Positions 7,922 to 16,423 of a DNA stretch of 27,830 nucleotides are shown here, in pieces. The position numbers were made by a program, and so were the translations under genes. The DNA comes from JANWHF01 sp036276235 (lineage in GTDB: Bacteria > Planctomycetota > Phycisphaerae > Tepidisphaerales > Tepidisphaeraceae): contig DATBDZ010000287.1 in assembly GCA_036276235.1 (NCBI GenBank), forward strand, positions 1 through 27,830, given 5' to 3'. Position 1 is the stretch's first letter; each line of letters starts with the position of its first letter. The notes beneath the pieces are model-generated. The model was not told where the DNA came from. It was given only the letters and a program-made list of their open reading frames with translations, and did no database searches.

Positions 7922-8578
7922 ATGACCGCCACGCTAACATCCCCTCCCTCCCACGAAATTCGCACGATGGCGGATATGCTTCGCCGGCTTGGCGACATTT
8001 CACCGGACCGCATTCTCTGGCATCCGCTGCCGGGCACGGCCACAGAATCTGATGTCACGCGGCTCGATGCTCACGACAACCGCTTGTGCGAACTGGTGGA
8101 CGGCATCCTGGTGGAGAAACCGATGGGGTTGCGAGAGTCGGTGGTGGCGATCGCGATCGCGCGGTTTTTGGGCGAATTCGTAAGTCGGCATCGGCTCGGA
8201 ATCGTGGCGGGGGAAGCCGGAGCGGTTCGTCTTCTGCCGGGATTGGTGCGAATACCGGATGTCGCCTTCATCTCACGACAGCGCCTCCCCAACGGCTTGC
8301 CCGACGAACCGATACCGCAGCTTGTTCCTGATCTGGCGGTTGAGGTCCTGAGCAAATCGAACACGCCGGCCGAGATGTCGCGGAAGCTCGAGGAGTATTT
8401 TAAGGCAGGCGCGCGATTGGTCTGGCTGGTCGATCCGGATAAGCGCAGCGTGACGGTCTACCGCGCGGTGGATGATTTTAAAATCGTCGATCGGAATGGA
8501 ACTTTGGACGGAGCCGAAGTCGTTGCTGGATTCACGCTTCCGGTCGCGCAAGTTTTTGCCGAACTGGATCAGTATTAG
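7922..8578 (+). CDS. Uma2 family (DUF820) putative endonuclease
   Basis: The 218-residue protein follows the Uma2 layout: ELVDGILVEKPMG near residue 60, a helix (SVVAIAIARFLGEFV), RIPDVAFIS near 115, then PDLAVEVLSKSNTPAEMSRK with the conserved E-V-L-S. It continues with KLEEYFKAGARLVWLVDP and VTVYRA. These residues form the PD-(D/E)xK-like nuclease core (Asp of PDVAF, Glu of VEVLS). The family is abundant in cyanobacteria and planctomycetes. Its biological role is largely unknown, and many copies are suspected to be linked to mobile DNA. Its 3' end overlaps the convergent nnrD gene by 47 bp. No recognisable Shine-Dalgarno precedes the start. Confidence 0.88.
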   Translation: MTATLTSPPSHEIRTMADMLRRLGDISPDRILWHPLPGTATESDVTRLDAHDNRLCELVDGILVEKPMGLRESVVAIAIARFLGEFVSRHRLGIVAGEAGAVRLLPGLVRIPDVAFISRQRLPNGLPDEPIPQLVPDLAVEVLSKSNTPAEMSRKLEEYFKAGARLVWLVDPDKRSVTVYRAVDDFKIVDRNGTLDGAEVVAGFTLPVAQVFAELDQY

Positions 8579-9416
8579 CGTACTCGGCGATAGCCACCGG
8601 CAGTGCATCGATCACTTCCCTCGCGAGCACGCAACGCATTCCCAATTTTTTCCCGGCGATTTCTCCTGCGCGGCCGTGCAGCCACACGGCGGCACACGCC
8701 GCGTCGAATCGGTCCATCTCCTGCGCCAGCAACGTCGCAAGCATTCCACTGAGAACATCGCCCGTTCCAGCTTTGGAGAGGCTGCTGTCGCCTGTTGTGT
8801 TGAGATAAACGCGATCGCCATCGGTGACGACGGTGCGAGATCCTTTGAGGACGATCACCTGGCCGAACGTCTTGGCCGCCTCGATCGCGATCTCGATCCT
8901 TCCTTCATGGTCGCTGGGAACTTTCGATCGGCCAAAGAGTTTTGCAAGGCGAGACATCTCACCCGGATGCGGCGTCAGCACGCACGCGGCCTTTGCGCGC
9001 GGCCACGTCTTGCCGGCAGCCAGAATGTTCAGCGCGTCGGCATCAACCACCATTGGCTTGCTGAGTTTCAGTAGCTTCATCAGGCGACGCTTCGCCGCGG
9101 GGCTGTGGCCCATTCCCGGGCCGATCGCCAGTGCATCTGCTTTCTCGGCGGCATCGAGCAACTGCGAATCTGAAGCTGATTTCGGCAGTGCTAACCCGAT
9201 CAATTCCGGCGTGATGGAGAGGATTGCCGGCAAGATCGATTGCGGCACCCCCACCTGCACCAGCCCCGCGCCCATTCGCAGGGCGGCGGTTCCCGCCAGC
9301 GCGGGGGCACCGATCATCTCATCGTTTCCGCCGACCACCAGCACGCGGCCGAACATTCCCTTGTGGCCCTCGACGGGCCGCGGCGGAAGGGGCGGAATGC
9401 TTTCGATGCGCTTCAT
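8532..9416 (-). CDS. nnrD: ADP/ATP-dependent NAD(P)H-hydrate dehydratase
   Basis: Repairs damaged nicotinamide cofactors by dehydrating the S-form of NAD(P)H hydrate using ADP or ATP, in the cytoplasm. The 294-residue protein is the dehydratase domain alone; the epimerase domain (NnrE) usually fused to it in bacteria is absent. Visible ribokinase-fold motifs are RVLVVGGNDEMIGAPAL at about 24-40, AIGPGMG at 97-103, TPHPGEMSRL at 148-157 and GTGDVLSGM at 217-225, the last carrying the catalytic Asp220. Its start overlaps the tsaD stop by 4 bases (ATGA type), so the two genes are translationally linked. The last 15 residues are encoded in DNA that also encodes the end of the convergent Uma2 gene. 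Confidence 0.93.
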   Translation of the reverse strand: MKRIESIPPLPPRPVEGHKGMFGRVLVVGGNDEMIGAPALAGTAALRMGAGLVQVGVPQSILPAILSITPELIGLALPKSASDSQLLDAAEKADALAIGPGMGHSPAAKRRLMKLLKLSKPMVVDADALNILAAGKTWPRAKAACVLTPHPGEMSRLAKLFGRSKVPSDHEGRIEIAIEAAKTFGQVIVLKGSRTVVTDGDRVYLNTTGDSSLSKAGTGDVLSGMLATLLAQEMDRFDAACAAVWLHGRAGEIAGKKLGMRCVLAREVIDALPVAIAEYANTDPVRQKLARPEA

Positions 9417-10456
9417 TGTTTTGCGAATTGGCTATAGGGAATCGCGTCGATACTCAGCTCGCTGAATTTGCCGGCACGATAATACATGTCCGCAAGCCCC
9501 GCCGACATGGCGGCGTTGTCGGTGCAGTAGCGCAACTGCGGCAGATAAACAGGAATCGGGAACGACCGCAGCGCATCGCGAAGGCCTGAATTTGCCGATA
9601 CGCCCCCGCCGATGACGATCGACTTGGCGTTGATCTTCTTCGCGGCGCGGCGGATCTTTTCGACCAGCACATCAACGCATGCCGCCTGAAAGCTGGCGCA
9701 AATATCGTCAAGTGCGTCGTCATCGAGTTCGGTCGGCTGCTGCTTGATGGACTGCCCACGTCGGGGTACGCCGCGCACGTGATAGAGGACGGATGTCTTG
9801 AGGCCGCTGAAGGAGAAGTCGAGCGATGTTCGCCCGAGCAGCGTGCGCGGAAAATGGATCGTGCTTGGGTTGCCAAATTTTGCGAGACGATCGATGACCG
9901 GGCCGCCGGGGTATTCGAGGCCGAGAATCGCCGCGACTTTGTCGTAGGCTTCGCCGACTGCGTCGTCGATTGTCGTTCCAATCAGCTCGACATCGAGCCA
10001 GTCGCTCAGGCGATAGAGCGCCGTATGCCCGCCGCTGCAAACCAGGCCGACCGCTGGAAATGCTGGCGAATCGTTGCTCTCCAGCGCGATGCTGTAGAGA
10101 TGCGCATGAACATGATCGACGCCGATCAGCGGCTTGTTCAATGCCCACGCCAGCGATTTGGCGGCGGTGACGCCGATCAGGAGCGAGCCGATCAAACCGG
10201 GGCGCTGGGCGACCGCGATGGCGTCGATCGCCGAAAAATCGTTTGACGAATAACCGGCCCGCGTCATCGCCTCGCCGAGCACCGGCAGAATATTCTCAAT
10301 ATGCGCGCGGCTGGCGATTTCCGGAACCACGCCGCGATATTTCGCGTGCAGATCGACCTGCGTTGCGACGATGTTGGAGCGAACGAGATACCCGTCGGCG
10401 ACAACCGCCGCCGCCGTTTCGTCGCAGGTGGATTCGATTCCCAGGATGTTTGCCAT
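9413..10456 (-). CDS. tsaD: tRNA N6-adenosine threonylcarbamoyltransferase
   Basis: Transfers the threonylcarbamoyl group from TC-AMP to adenosine 37 of ANN-decoding tRNAs, working with TsaB and TsaE in bacteria (neither is in this window). The 347-residue length is normal. Kae1/TsaD features are LGIESTCDETAAAVV at 5-19, the metal-binding HVHAH at 115-119 (His115 and His119 as iron ligands), GLVCSGGHTALY, the FSFSGLKTSV segment, VIGGGVSANSGLR and YCTDNAAMSA with the third metal ligand Asp. The gene lies 12 bp downstream of the S41 peptidase gene and overlaps nnrD, so the three probably form one operon. Confidence 0.96.
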   Translation of the reverse strand: MANILGIESTCDETAAAVVADGYLVRSNIVATQVDLHAKYRGVVPEIASRAHIENILPVLGEAMTRAGYSSNDFSAIDAIAVAQRPGLIGSLLIGVTAAKSLAWALNKPLIGVDHVHAHLYSIALESNDSPAFPAVGLVCSGGHTALYRLSDWLDVELIGTTIDDAVGEAYDKVAAILGLEYPGGPVIDRLAKFGNPSTIHFPRTLLGRTSLDFSFSGLKTSVLYHVRGVPRRGQSIKQQPTELDDDALDDICASFQAACVDVLVEKIRRAAKKINAKSIVIGGGVSANSGLRDALRSFPIPVYLPQLRYCTDNAAMSAGLADMYYRAGKFSELSIDAIPYSQFAKQ

Positions 10457-10468
10457 CGGATGATCGAG

Positions 10469-11839
10469 CTACTGGCCGCCCTGCGTCGCCGGCTGCGTGG
10501 CTGGCATCGTCGTCGGCAGCGTGATCTTCCCGCCGTTGCGAAGCATTTCCTGGACGGCGTTTGTCGCGGCGTCCAATTGTGGATCGATCGGCTGGGTCGC
10601 CGGTACGACCGTCGGCGCGCTGCTCGGTTTTGTGCTCACGCGGGCGTCCGGGCCGTGCAATACGTCCTGCTCGTCTTCCGACTTGAGCAGGCGTTCCTCG
10701 GCGTTGTTGTCCATCGCTACCGCGATCTGCGGATCGACGCCCCAATCCTTGGAATCCTTCTTGCGATGCACGAGCCGCCCGCTCGGCAGATAGTAATACG
10801 CAACTGTTATCTTCAGCTCCCCTTCGCCTTCTCCCAGCCCCACCACTTCCTGCACCGACCCCTTGCCGAAGGTGCGCTCACCGACGACGACCGCGCGATG
10901 ATTATCTTTCAAGCTGCCGGCGACGATTTCCGAAGCGCTCGCCGAGTGCTCATTGACCAGCACCACCATCGGGAACTCCGGCAGTGTTCCTTCCGCCGTG
11001 GCCATCTTCACGGACTCGGGGCGATTGCGCCCTTTTACCTTGACGATCACCCCCTCGCGGACAAACAGGTCCACCACTTTCTCCGCCTGATCGAGCCTGC
11101 CGCCCGGATCGAAGCGCAAATCGAGGATCAATCCCTGCATCCCCTGCTTGAGCAGCACGTCAGTGATTCCGTTGAGCTTATCGAATGTGTCGCCGGTGAA
11201 TTGGATGATCCGCACATAGGCGATCTTCGGATTCTCCGTGACCCAATAACTCCAGGCGTTATCCGTCCCGCGGCGATATCCCTTGACCGACGGCATGACA
11301 ATCTCTTGCCGCGTCATCGTCAGCTCGACGACCTGTCCATCCAGATGGCGGACCGTCAGCTTCACACTTGAATTAATTGGCCCTTTGATCTTCTTCATTA
11401 CCTCGGGCAGCCGGATATTGGTGATGTCGTCGCCGTCCACCTTTACAATGATGTCGCCGGCCTGAATGCCCGCGCGAAATGCCGGGCTGTCTTCGATCGG
11501 CGTAATGACTTCCGCCTCTCCCTTGGCGTTCTGCTCGAGCTGAATGCCGACCCCTTTGAAATTCCCCTCGAGCATGTTTTCAAACTGCTCCTGATTGGCC
11601 GGCGGAATGTAAACCGTATACGGATCAAGCTGGCCCAGCATTCCTTCGATGGCGGCCTGCTGCAGCTTCTGCTCATCCACCGGCTCCACGTAGTTCACGC
11701 TCACCTGGCGATGAATATCCAGCAGCGTGCGGATGAAGTTGTAATCATCATCCCGATGCGCCAGCGTGCCGGGAATCTGAAAGGCAAGGATCGCGACCAG
11801 AACCACGCTCGTCAGCCATGCCAGTTTCTCTCGATTCAT
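10469..11839 (-). CDS. ctpA: C-terminal processing peptidase, S41 family (CtpA-like)
   Basis: A periplasmic serine protease that trims or degrades proteins recognised by their C-termini. The 456-residue protein begins with a membrane anchor or signal (residues 8-27). A short helical region follows (LLDIHRQVSVNYVEPVDEQK). The PDZ domain is at about 93-178 (GVGIQLEQ to TMTRQEI), and then the S41 core. The catalytic Ser301 lies in HSASASEIVAG and Lys326 in GERTFGKGSVQEV. Their spacing of 25 residues equals that of the Ser/Lys dyad in E. coli Tsp. After residue 400 there is a low-complexity tail rich in Ala, Pro, Thr and Gln (PATQP repeated) that is not part of the core fold. It heads the peptidase-tsaD-nnrD operon; nothing links the peptidase mechanistically to its two neighbours. 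Confidence 0.93.
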   Translation of the reverse strand: MNREKLAWLTSVVLVAILAFQIPGTLAHRDDDYNFIRTLLDIHRQVSVNYVEPVDEQKLQQAAIEGMLGQLDPYTVYIPPANQEQFENMLEGNFKGVGIQLEQNAKGEAEVITPIEDSPAFRAGIQAGDIIVKVDGDDITNIRLPEVMKKIKGPINSSVKLTVRHLDGQVVELTMTRQEIVMPSVKGYRRGTDNAWSYWVTENPKIAYVRIIQFTGDTFDKLNGITDVLLKQGMQGLILDLRFDPGGRLDQAEKVVDLFVREGVIVKVKGRNRPESVKMATAEGTLPEFPMVVLVNEHSASASEIVAGSLKDNHRAVVVGERTFGKGSVQEVVGLGEGEGELKITVAYYYLPSGRLVHRKKDSKDWGVDPQIAVAMDNNAEERLLKSEDEQDVLHGPDARVSTKPSSAPTVVPATQPIDPQLDAATNAVQEMLRNGGKITLPTTMPATQPATQGGQ

Positions 11840-12024
11840 GAATGCTCCATCAAACGCGAGGCAAAACCCGGACGACTGATATTAGCCGCTCAAACGAAAA
11901 CGGGAAGCGCGGAGAAGATGATGGTGGGGTAGACATTCTTCAACCCTTTGCATCTGCGCCGTAACTTCTTGCTTCGATGGCCACGGGGTCTGCTGGATTT
12001 GAATTTTTCATTCCGCCCTCCCAT

Positions 12025-12101
12025 CGTCATGCTAAGGTACTCCGAAGCATCTGGCCCCCATTGCGAGCCGGCCAGATGCTTCGGGGTACCTCAGCATGAC
12101 G
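12025..12101. repeat. Large imperfect palindrome (31-bp arms, 15-bp loop)
   Basis: The left arm 12025-12055 starts CGTCATGCTAAGGTAC and the right arm 12071-12101 ends GTACCTCAGCATGACG. The arms match at 29 of 31 positions, with a 15-base loop. It looks like a dispersed palindromic repeat (MITE- or REP-like) rather than a terminator, because no T-run follows either arm. No protein is encoded inside. Confidence 0.75.
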
Positions 12102-12188
12102 GCGATCTTGGGCACTGAATCCGAATTGCGGCCGCTGAATTGAGTTAGAGCATTCATGCAAAATGTGGGAGAACGTCGGCCCTACCAC

Positions 12189-12206
12189 ATGGGACCAAAG
12201 TCCCAT
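12189..12206. repeat. Small perfect hairpin ATGGGAC-CAAA-GTCCCAT
   Basis: A seven-base perfect inverted repeat with a four-base loop lies 110 bp before the lipoprotein start. It could be a transcript-leader hairpin or part of another dispersed repeat. Confidence 0.4.
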
Positions 12207-12315
12207 ACGTTCGTTTGCATCAGTCTGGTACGCTTCCGCGAAGGCGCGGCCATTTTGACAGTTATTGGCTCAAGACGGCGCTATCAGCAGGCTTGGAACC
12301 CGGGAAGGAACATTG

Positions 12316-12573
12316 ATGCGCGGCAAATCACTCTTGGTCAGCGGACTTCTCCTGATCTCTGTCAGCGGCTGCACCACCTATTACAAAGTCACCGATCCGA
12401 CCACCAACAGGACTTACTATTCAACCGAGGTCAAACAGGACGGCTCAACCACCCTGAAGGACGCGAGAACCGGCAACACCTTCACGCTTCAGAAGGCCGA
12501 CGTGGAAAAAATCTCAGAGGAGGACTTTGAGGCGGGGAAGTCCGCTTCGGTCATCGCCCCGCCAGTCAAGTAA
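12316..12573 (+). CDS. Small predicted lipoprotein
   Basis: An 85-residue protein. Residues 1-19 are a lipoprotein signal (MRGKSLLVSGLLLISVSGC) with lipobox V-S-G-C, so Cys19 would be lipidated. The mature part (TTYYKVTDPTTNRTYYSTEV, then DARTGNTFTLQKADVEKIS) looks like a small beta-barrel resembling YgdI/YgdR-type (DUF903) lipoproteins. The start at 12316 is chosen over the upstream in-frame ATG at 12265 because it has AAGGA about 8 bases before it and begins the signal peptide directly. A predicted outer-membrane protein follows 57 bp downstream, suggesting shared expression. Function unknown. Confidence 0.8.
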   Translation: MRGKSLLVSGLLLISVSGCTTYYKVTDPTTNRTYYSTEVKQDGSTTLKDARTGNTFTLQKADVEKISEEDFEAGKSASVIAPPVK

Positions 12574-12630
12574 CGACGGCATTGGCCTGCAAAGAAGCGG
12601 CCAATCGCGAGCACCTCAATTGGAGCAGTA

Positions 12631-13833
12631 ATGCGCATAGCGACTCGTTTCCTGGCTCTCTGCGTGATCTTTCTTGCCTGTCGGCAAACGGTTGCCGCTG
12701 ACGCTTTTCTAATTGTTGCGACACCGACCGGCGGCGGCGCTCCCGTCGAATCTTCCGGCCCGCGCCTGTTGCCGCTGCTAAAGGATGTCACTCATTCGAG
12801 CGGCGCGTTTAGCAGCTTGGCGGGCCAGCCGTTCAATGCGACCGTTCGGTACGGTGAGTTGCCCAACGCACTGCAGTTCTCGGAAAACGCCAGCCATACC
12901 ACCGCGACCTTGTCCAGCGGATTGTCCGGGCTGAAGCAGCAGTTCACCGCCCCCAGCCCGGCGGCGTTGCAATCGCAGGTGACCGACTTCGTTCAAACGA
13001 GCAGCCCAATCGCCAAGTATAATGCCGCCATCGACCGTAACTCGGTGTTCGGCGTCATTGACGGCAACCCGCGCTCCGCCACCGCATTTCTCGCCGAGGA
13101 TGCCTACTTCCGCTGGGGACAGGATCCCAGCACGGAAGGAACTTCCCAGTTGGGCAAGAATGTGAACCTCCGCTTTGACACCAGCGGCGGCGGCATGGAT
13201 ACCCACGGTTTCTCCGGCTACTACTACACCGCCGCCCTGGGTGTGGACTGGCAGTTTACCCAGCCGGTGGGAATCGCGCTTGCGGTCCCCTTCGAATACC
13301 GCAACCTGGCGGGCACCAACACCTATATCGCCGGAGCCAATCTCGGCATCCCGATCAATATCATCCAGATGAAGCACGACGGCTTTGGCTGGAGGCTCAC
13401 GCCCTTCGGCTCCACCTGGGGCGCCTTCTCAGACAATCTGGTCGCCGGCGGGTTCTTCGTCACCGGCGGCGCTGTGAGCTCGTTTCGCTATCGCATTGGC
13501 TCGTTCCAGGCGACCCTGATGAATGAGGCCACCTATAACGGCGGCGTTCCACTGACCATCGGCAGCATCAACTACGAAACCAGAGTCGAACAGTGGCTGT
13601 TCAAGAACGGCGTGCAGCTCGCCTACGCGATCTCGGAGCCGCTCCAGGTGGATGGAAGCGTGACCTATTCCAATTACGCCCACGCCGCCGCCGTCCCTGA
13701 TTGGTGGACAGTGCAGATGGGGATGAACTGGCGATTTAGCGACCGCAGCGGAGTGCGGGTTGCCTACCAGGGAGATTTCGGTTCCGGCTACACCACCAAC
13801 GGCGGAACGGTCTCGCTCTATCTGAGATTTTGA
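12631..13833 (+). CDS. Predicted outer-membrane beta-barrel protein
   Basis: A 400-residue protein of unknown function. It has a signal peptide (about residues 1-23, ending in ACRQTVAADA). A Ser/Ala/Thr-rich segment runs to about residue 150. The rest is a series of alternating, aromatic-rich strands (GFSGYYYTAALGVDWQFTQP, AVPFEYRNLAG, MNWRFSDRSGVRVAYQGDF). It ends in SLYLRF, with a terminal Phe and alternating hydrophobics typical of the signal for BAM-dependent insertion. It lies 57 bp after the lipoprotein and converges on the DUF4058 gene with only 4 bp between the stops. A porin or surface role is inferred from the barrel pattern only; I recognise no specific family. Confidence 0.72.
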   Translation: MRIATRFLALCVIFLACRQTVAADAFLIVATPTGGGAPVESSGPRLLPLLKDVTHSSGAFSSLAGQPFNATVRYGELPNALQFSENASHTTATLSSGLSGLKQQFTAPSPAALQSQVTDFVQTSSPIAKYNAAIDRNSVFGVIDGNPRSATAFLAEDAYFRWGQDPSTEGTSQLGKNVNLRFDTSGGGMDTHGFSGYYYTAALGVDWQFTQPVGIALAVPFEYRNLAGTNTYIAGANLGIPINIIQMKHDGFGWRLTPFGSTWGAFSDNLVAGGFFVTGGAVSSFRYRIGSFQATLMNEATYNGGVPLTIGSINYETRVEQWLFKNGVQLAYAISEPLQVDGSVTYSNYAHAAAVPDWWTVQMGMNWRFSDRSGVRVAYQGDFGSGYTTNGGTVSLYLRF

Positions 13834-13837
13834 TCAC

Positions 13838-14598
13838 TTAGATCGCAAGCCGCTCGCTTGCCCAGCGGGCATTCTCCGGCGTCAGGGGCGGCTGGGGTTC
13901 GCCGGCGTAGATGTAGTCTTCATAGCCGCCGCTGTCGTAGAGCTTGTGCAGCATTTCCTGCAATTGCAGTTGCGCGTGGGCGTCGCCGCTCTTGAGGGGC
14001 ATGGGTATTTGCGGCAATGGATCGCGCAGGTGAATCGGCCAGATTCCGGCGCGAGGATATTCCTGCGGACGGGCGACATCACGTAATAATCGCAGTCGTT
14101 CAGGCCTTCCAGGGGAAGACGCAGGCCGCCTCTTAGGAGATCGATCTCCACGAGCGATACGCCACTCGAAAAATATTGATGCCGCTTCGCGAGGTATTGA
14201 GGACGATCGGAGCTTTTGTTGGACGGGCTAAGCAACTCGACCACGGTGACGATGCTTCGATCCTTACGATCCTTGATGACCACCGAAGAGAGCCGCTCGA
14301 TATCAATCGCCACCGGAAGCTGCGCGTATGCGGGTGCGGTCAGTGTCGATGCATTGGACGAGGGCGAAGCGGCGTCCGGCTTTCGCCGAACCACCGACAA
14401 ATCGGAGCGGCCAATCAATCGTCGCTCGTCGGCCGGCAATTCCTGAACGAAAACATGCTCGTCCAGTTCGACGATGTAGTTGGGGCGCACCTGCGGCACG
14501 AGCAACTCCATGCAATGGATGCAAAACTGCTCGTGGAATTTATGCCAGGCATCTTCCTGCTCGAGGTACGGATTCATGCCGGGGAAGGGTGATGGCAT
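13838..14598 (-). pseudogene. DUF4058 family gene disrupted by a one-base deletion
   Basis: The start at 14598 gives a typical DUF4058 opening (MPSPFPGMNPYLEQEDAWHK), followed by RLIGRSDLSVV, VTVVELLSPSNKS and LVEIDLLRGG. At about 14075-14079, after DCDYYVM, the frame shifts. The zero frame runs into basic, Cys-rich nonsense and stops at 13882. The shifted frame reads ARPQEYPRAGIWPIHLRDPL, then QIPMPLKSGDAHAQLQLQ, YDSGGYEDYIYAGEPQPPL and a stop at 13838-13840, which is exactly the family's expected C-terminus. The 761-bp span is one base short of a 253-residue gene. Either the gene is newly inactivated or the assembly lost one G. DUF4058 has no known function. Confidence 0.85.
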
Positions 14599-14732
14599 AA
14601 GAGGCCCTCAATGGCGCGCGTTCGCGATCGCAGAAATTGTACGCGATGGGACGGGCCGAACCTACGCTCAAGCCGCCGGCTACCAACTCCCTTGCAGAAC
14701 CGCGGCCATGCGCAACATCGAGGTGGGGTTCG

Positions 14733-15839
14733 TCACTTCTTCGCCGGATGCGCTTCCAGCTTCGCCGTGGCTTGCTTCAGCTTCTCCGGTCCGGCAGCGT
14801 CATCTGACAGCGCTTGATCGCGAAATGCCGGATACAGCTTCTCCCAGATTGCATTCATCTCGCCGCCAAAATTGCCGGTGTCGGCGGTGATTGCGATCAC
14901 GGCGTCCTTGTCGGGGATCACCACGCAGAGTTGGCCGGCGGCGCCGTCGCCTCTGTAGGCGTTGTGGGTGCAGCGCCAGAATTGGAAGCCGTAGCCTTGC
15001 GTCCAGTCGATGCCGATCTTTGAGTGCGATTCCTGATCGTTGGGCACCTGCTTGCTGGTGGCTTGTTCGACCCAGCTTTGCGGGATGAGTTGTTTGCCGT
15101 TCCATTTTCCGTTTTGCAGGTAGAGCTGGCCGAATTTCGCGATGTCTTCGGTACGGAGCTTCAAGCCGTAGCCGCCCAGGGAATTGCCTTCGGGGCTGGC
15201 GTCCCATTGGGGGTTTTCGATCCCGAGCGGCTCAAACAAGCGCGGCTTCAAGAATTCCAGCGACGTCTGCCCCGTCACCTTCGTCACGATAGCCGAAAGC
15301 GTGTAGCTGCCCATCGTGTTGTATTGGAAATGCGTGCCGGGTTTGTGCGGAACGGGATGAGCAAGAAATTGCTTCACCGATGGCGCGCCGCCGATGGCTT
15401 TGGGCTCGGTGTCATGGCCGCAGGTCATGGTGAGCAGATCGCGGACGGTCATCGCCTTGAGATTGTCCGATGGATCAGCCGGCGCATCGTTGGGGAAGAA
15501 CTTCAACACATGATCGTCGAGGCTCAACTTCCCATCGGCGATCGCCAACCCGACGGCGGTGGAGTTGAAGCTCTTGCTCAGCGACCACAAAACATGCGGC
15601 TTATCAGGCGCTTCGGGCTTCCACCACGCCTCAATGATCACATTGCCGTGCCGAACGACCATCACGCTATGAGGCGTATTCACCTTGTCGAGCGCTTCGA
15701 CGAATTCGAGGGCCGCCTGCGATGAAATGCCCTGAGCCTCCGGCGAGCTTCGCGGCAACGGATTGGCCGCTCGGGCGGGAAGAACTGCGGAAGAGAGGAT
15801 GACGACGAAGAGCGATGCAGCGAGCGATTTGATCTTCAT
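14733..15839 (-). CDS. Exported serine hydrolase, beta-lactamase (class C/EstB) family
   Basis: A 368-residue protein with a signal peptide (residues 1-25, cleaved near PARAA). The penicillin-binding-protein-like fold shows the S-x-x-K nucleophile motif at 86-89 (WSLSKSF) and a tyrosine-containing second motif near 173 (FQYNTMGSYTLS). It also has DLLTMTCGHD, the common DLLTHxSG segment with Cys in place of Ser. Late residues GYGFQFWRC and GAAGQLCVVIPDKDAVIAIT match the third-motif region. Family members include beta-lactamases, DD-peptidases and esterases, so the substrate is open. The start at 15839 is chosen because the signal peptide begins there; the frame continues upstream without signal-like sequence. 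Same strand as the DUF4058 gene, 134 bp away. Confidence 0.86.
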   Translation of the reverse strand: MKIKSLAASLFVVILSSAVLPARAANPLPRSSPEAQGISSQAALEFVEALDKVNTPHSVMVVRHGNVIIEAWWKPEAPDKPHVLWSLSKSFNSTAVGLAIADGKLSLDDHVLKFFPNDAPADPSDNLKAMTVRDLLTMTCGHDTEPKAIGGAPSVKQFLAHPVPHKPGTHFQYNTMGSYTLSAIVTKVTGQTSLEFLKPRLFEPLGIENPQWDASPEGNSLGGYGLKLRTEDIAKFGQLYLQNGKWNGKQLIPQSWVEQATSKQVPNDQESHSKIGIDWTQGYGFQFWRCTHNAYRGDGAAGQLCVVIPDKDAVIAITADTGNFGGEMNAIWEKLYPAFRDQALSDDAAGPEKLKQATAKLEAHPAKK

Positions 15840-15906
15840 GGCAGTTTGTACCTGCCGGCGCGGAAGAAAGTTGCGTCGATCGATCAGACGCGCTAGGTAT
15901 TGAGAA

Positions 15907-16419
15907 TCATCGCCGAATGGAGGAATTTGGATTGATCCGTGAAACCAACAGGCGCCGACCGCCCAGGAAGACGACGGCGAAGGCAATGCCGATCGCAGCC
16001 AGGTTGGCGGCCATTGTGATCTCCCGCTGTTCCATCGGCGATGAAAACATTCGCGTGCCCGCGAGGATGCCGATCAGCACGGATGCCGCGCAGAGCGAAC
16101 TGCCGAAGGCGCCGACGATGAACATCCATCGATAAGCGCGGCGGTGCAGCTCGCGGACCATATCCGCCTCCAGCCATCCGCACTTCGGACATGGCGCGAT
16201 CTCGGTATCGCTGGAAAGTTTCCTTGCGACACGGCGGCTGGCGATCTGCAGCGCCTCCTCCTTTGCGGCGTCTTCATTCAGGATGAAGGGCGCAACAACG
16301 TCGCCGACGCATCGGCGGGCGAGTTGATAGGAATAATCGTTGCCGCAGTGCTCGCAGTGAACGTTTTTGACGGCGACCGCGGTGGTGGACGCCCAAACTC
16401 GATCCATGTGGAAATACAT
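15907..16419 (-). CDS. Small membrane protein with N-terminal zinc ribbon
   Basis: A 170-residue protein of unknown function. Two CxxC pairs (CEHCGNDYSY near residue 23 and CPKCGW near residue 75) could form one zinc ribbon. They are followed by two membrane helices, about 97-120 (WMFIVGAFGSSLCAASVLIG) and about 134-155 (ANLAAIGIAFAVVFLGG). The start at 16419 follows GGTGAG and lies 4 bp after the stop of the GYF_2 gene, so the two are co-transcribed and probably translationally coupled. An upstream extension would overlap that gene and is not favoured. Confidence 0.72.
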   Translation of the reverse strand: MYFHMDRVWASTTAVAVKNVHCEHCGNDYSYQLARRCVGDVVAPFILNEDAAKEEALQIASRRVARKLSSDTEIAPCPKCGWLEADMVRELHRRAYRWMFIVGAFGSSLCAASVLIGILAGTRMFSSPMEQREITMAANLAAIGIAFAVVFLGGRRLLVSRINPNSSIRR

Positions 16420-16423
16420 CTTC

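Larger units (their letters stand above)
11840..12315. other. 476-bp gene-free region with palindromes, between divergent genes
   Basis: No reading frame here looks like a real protein. It should hold the promoters of the S41 peptidase (minus) and the lipoprotein (plus), but I found no convincing hexamer pair. It contains the large inverted repeat at 12025-12101 and a smaller perfect one at 12189-12206 (ATGGGAC, loop CAAA, GTCCCAT). Confidence 0.6.

Noticed and set aside
12156..12530. A 124-codon plus-strand frame before and over the small lipoprotein
   Set aside because: The overlapping frame has a signal peptide with lipobox and a Shine-Dalgarno; this one has Arg/His-rich sequence without features.
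13882..14080. The in-frame Cys-rich tail of the DUF4058 gene as a genuine metal-binding domain
   Set aside because: The neighbouring frame gives the exact DUF4058 C-terminus, so the Cys-rich sequence is a frameshift product.
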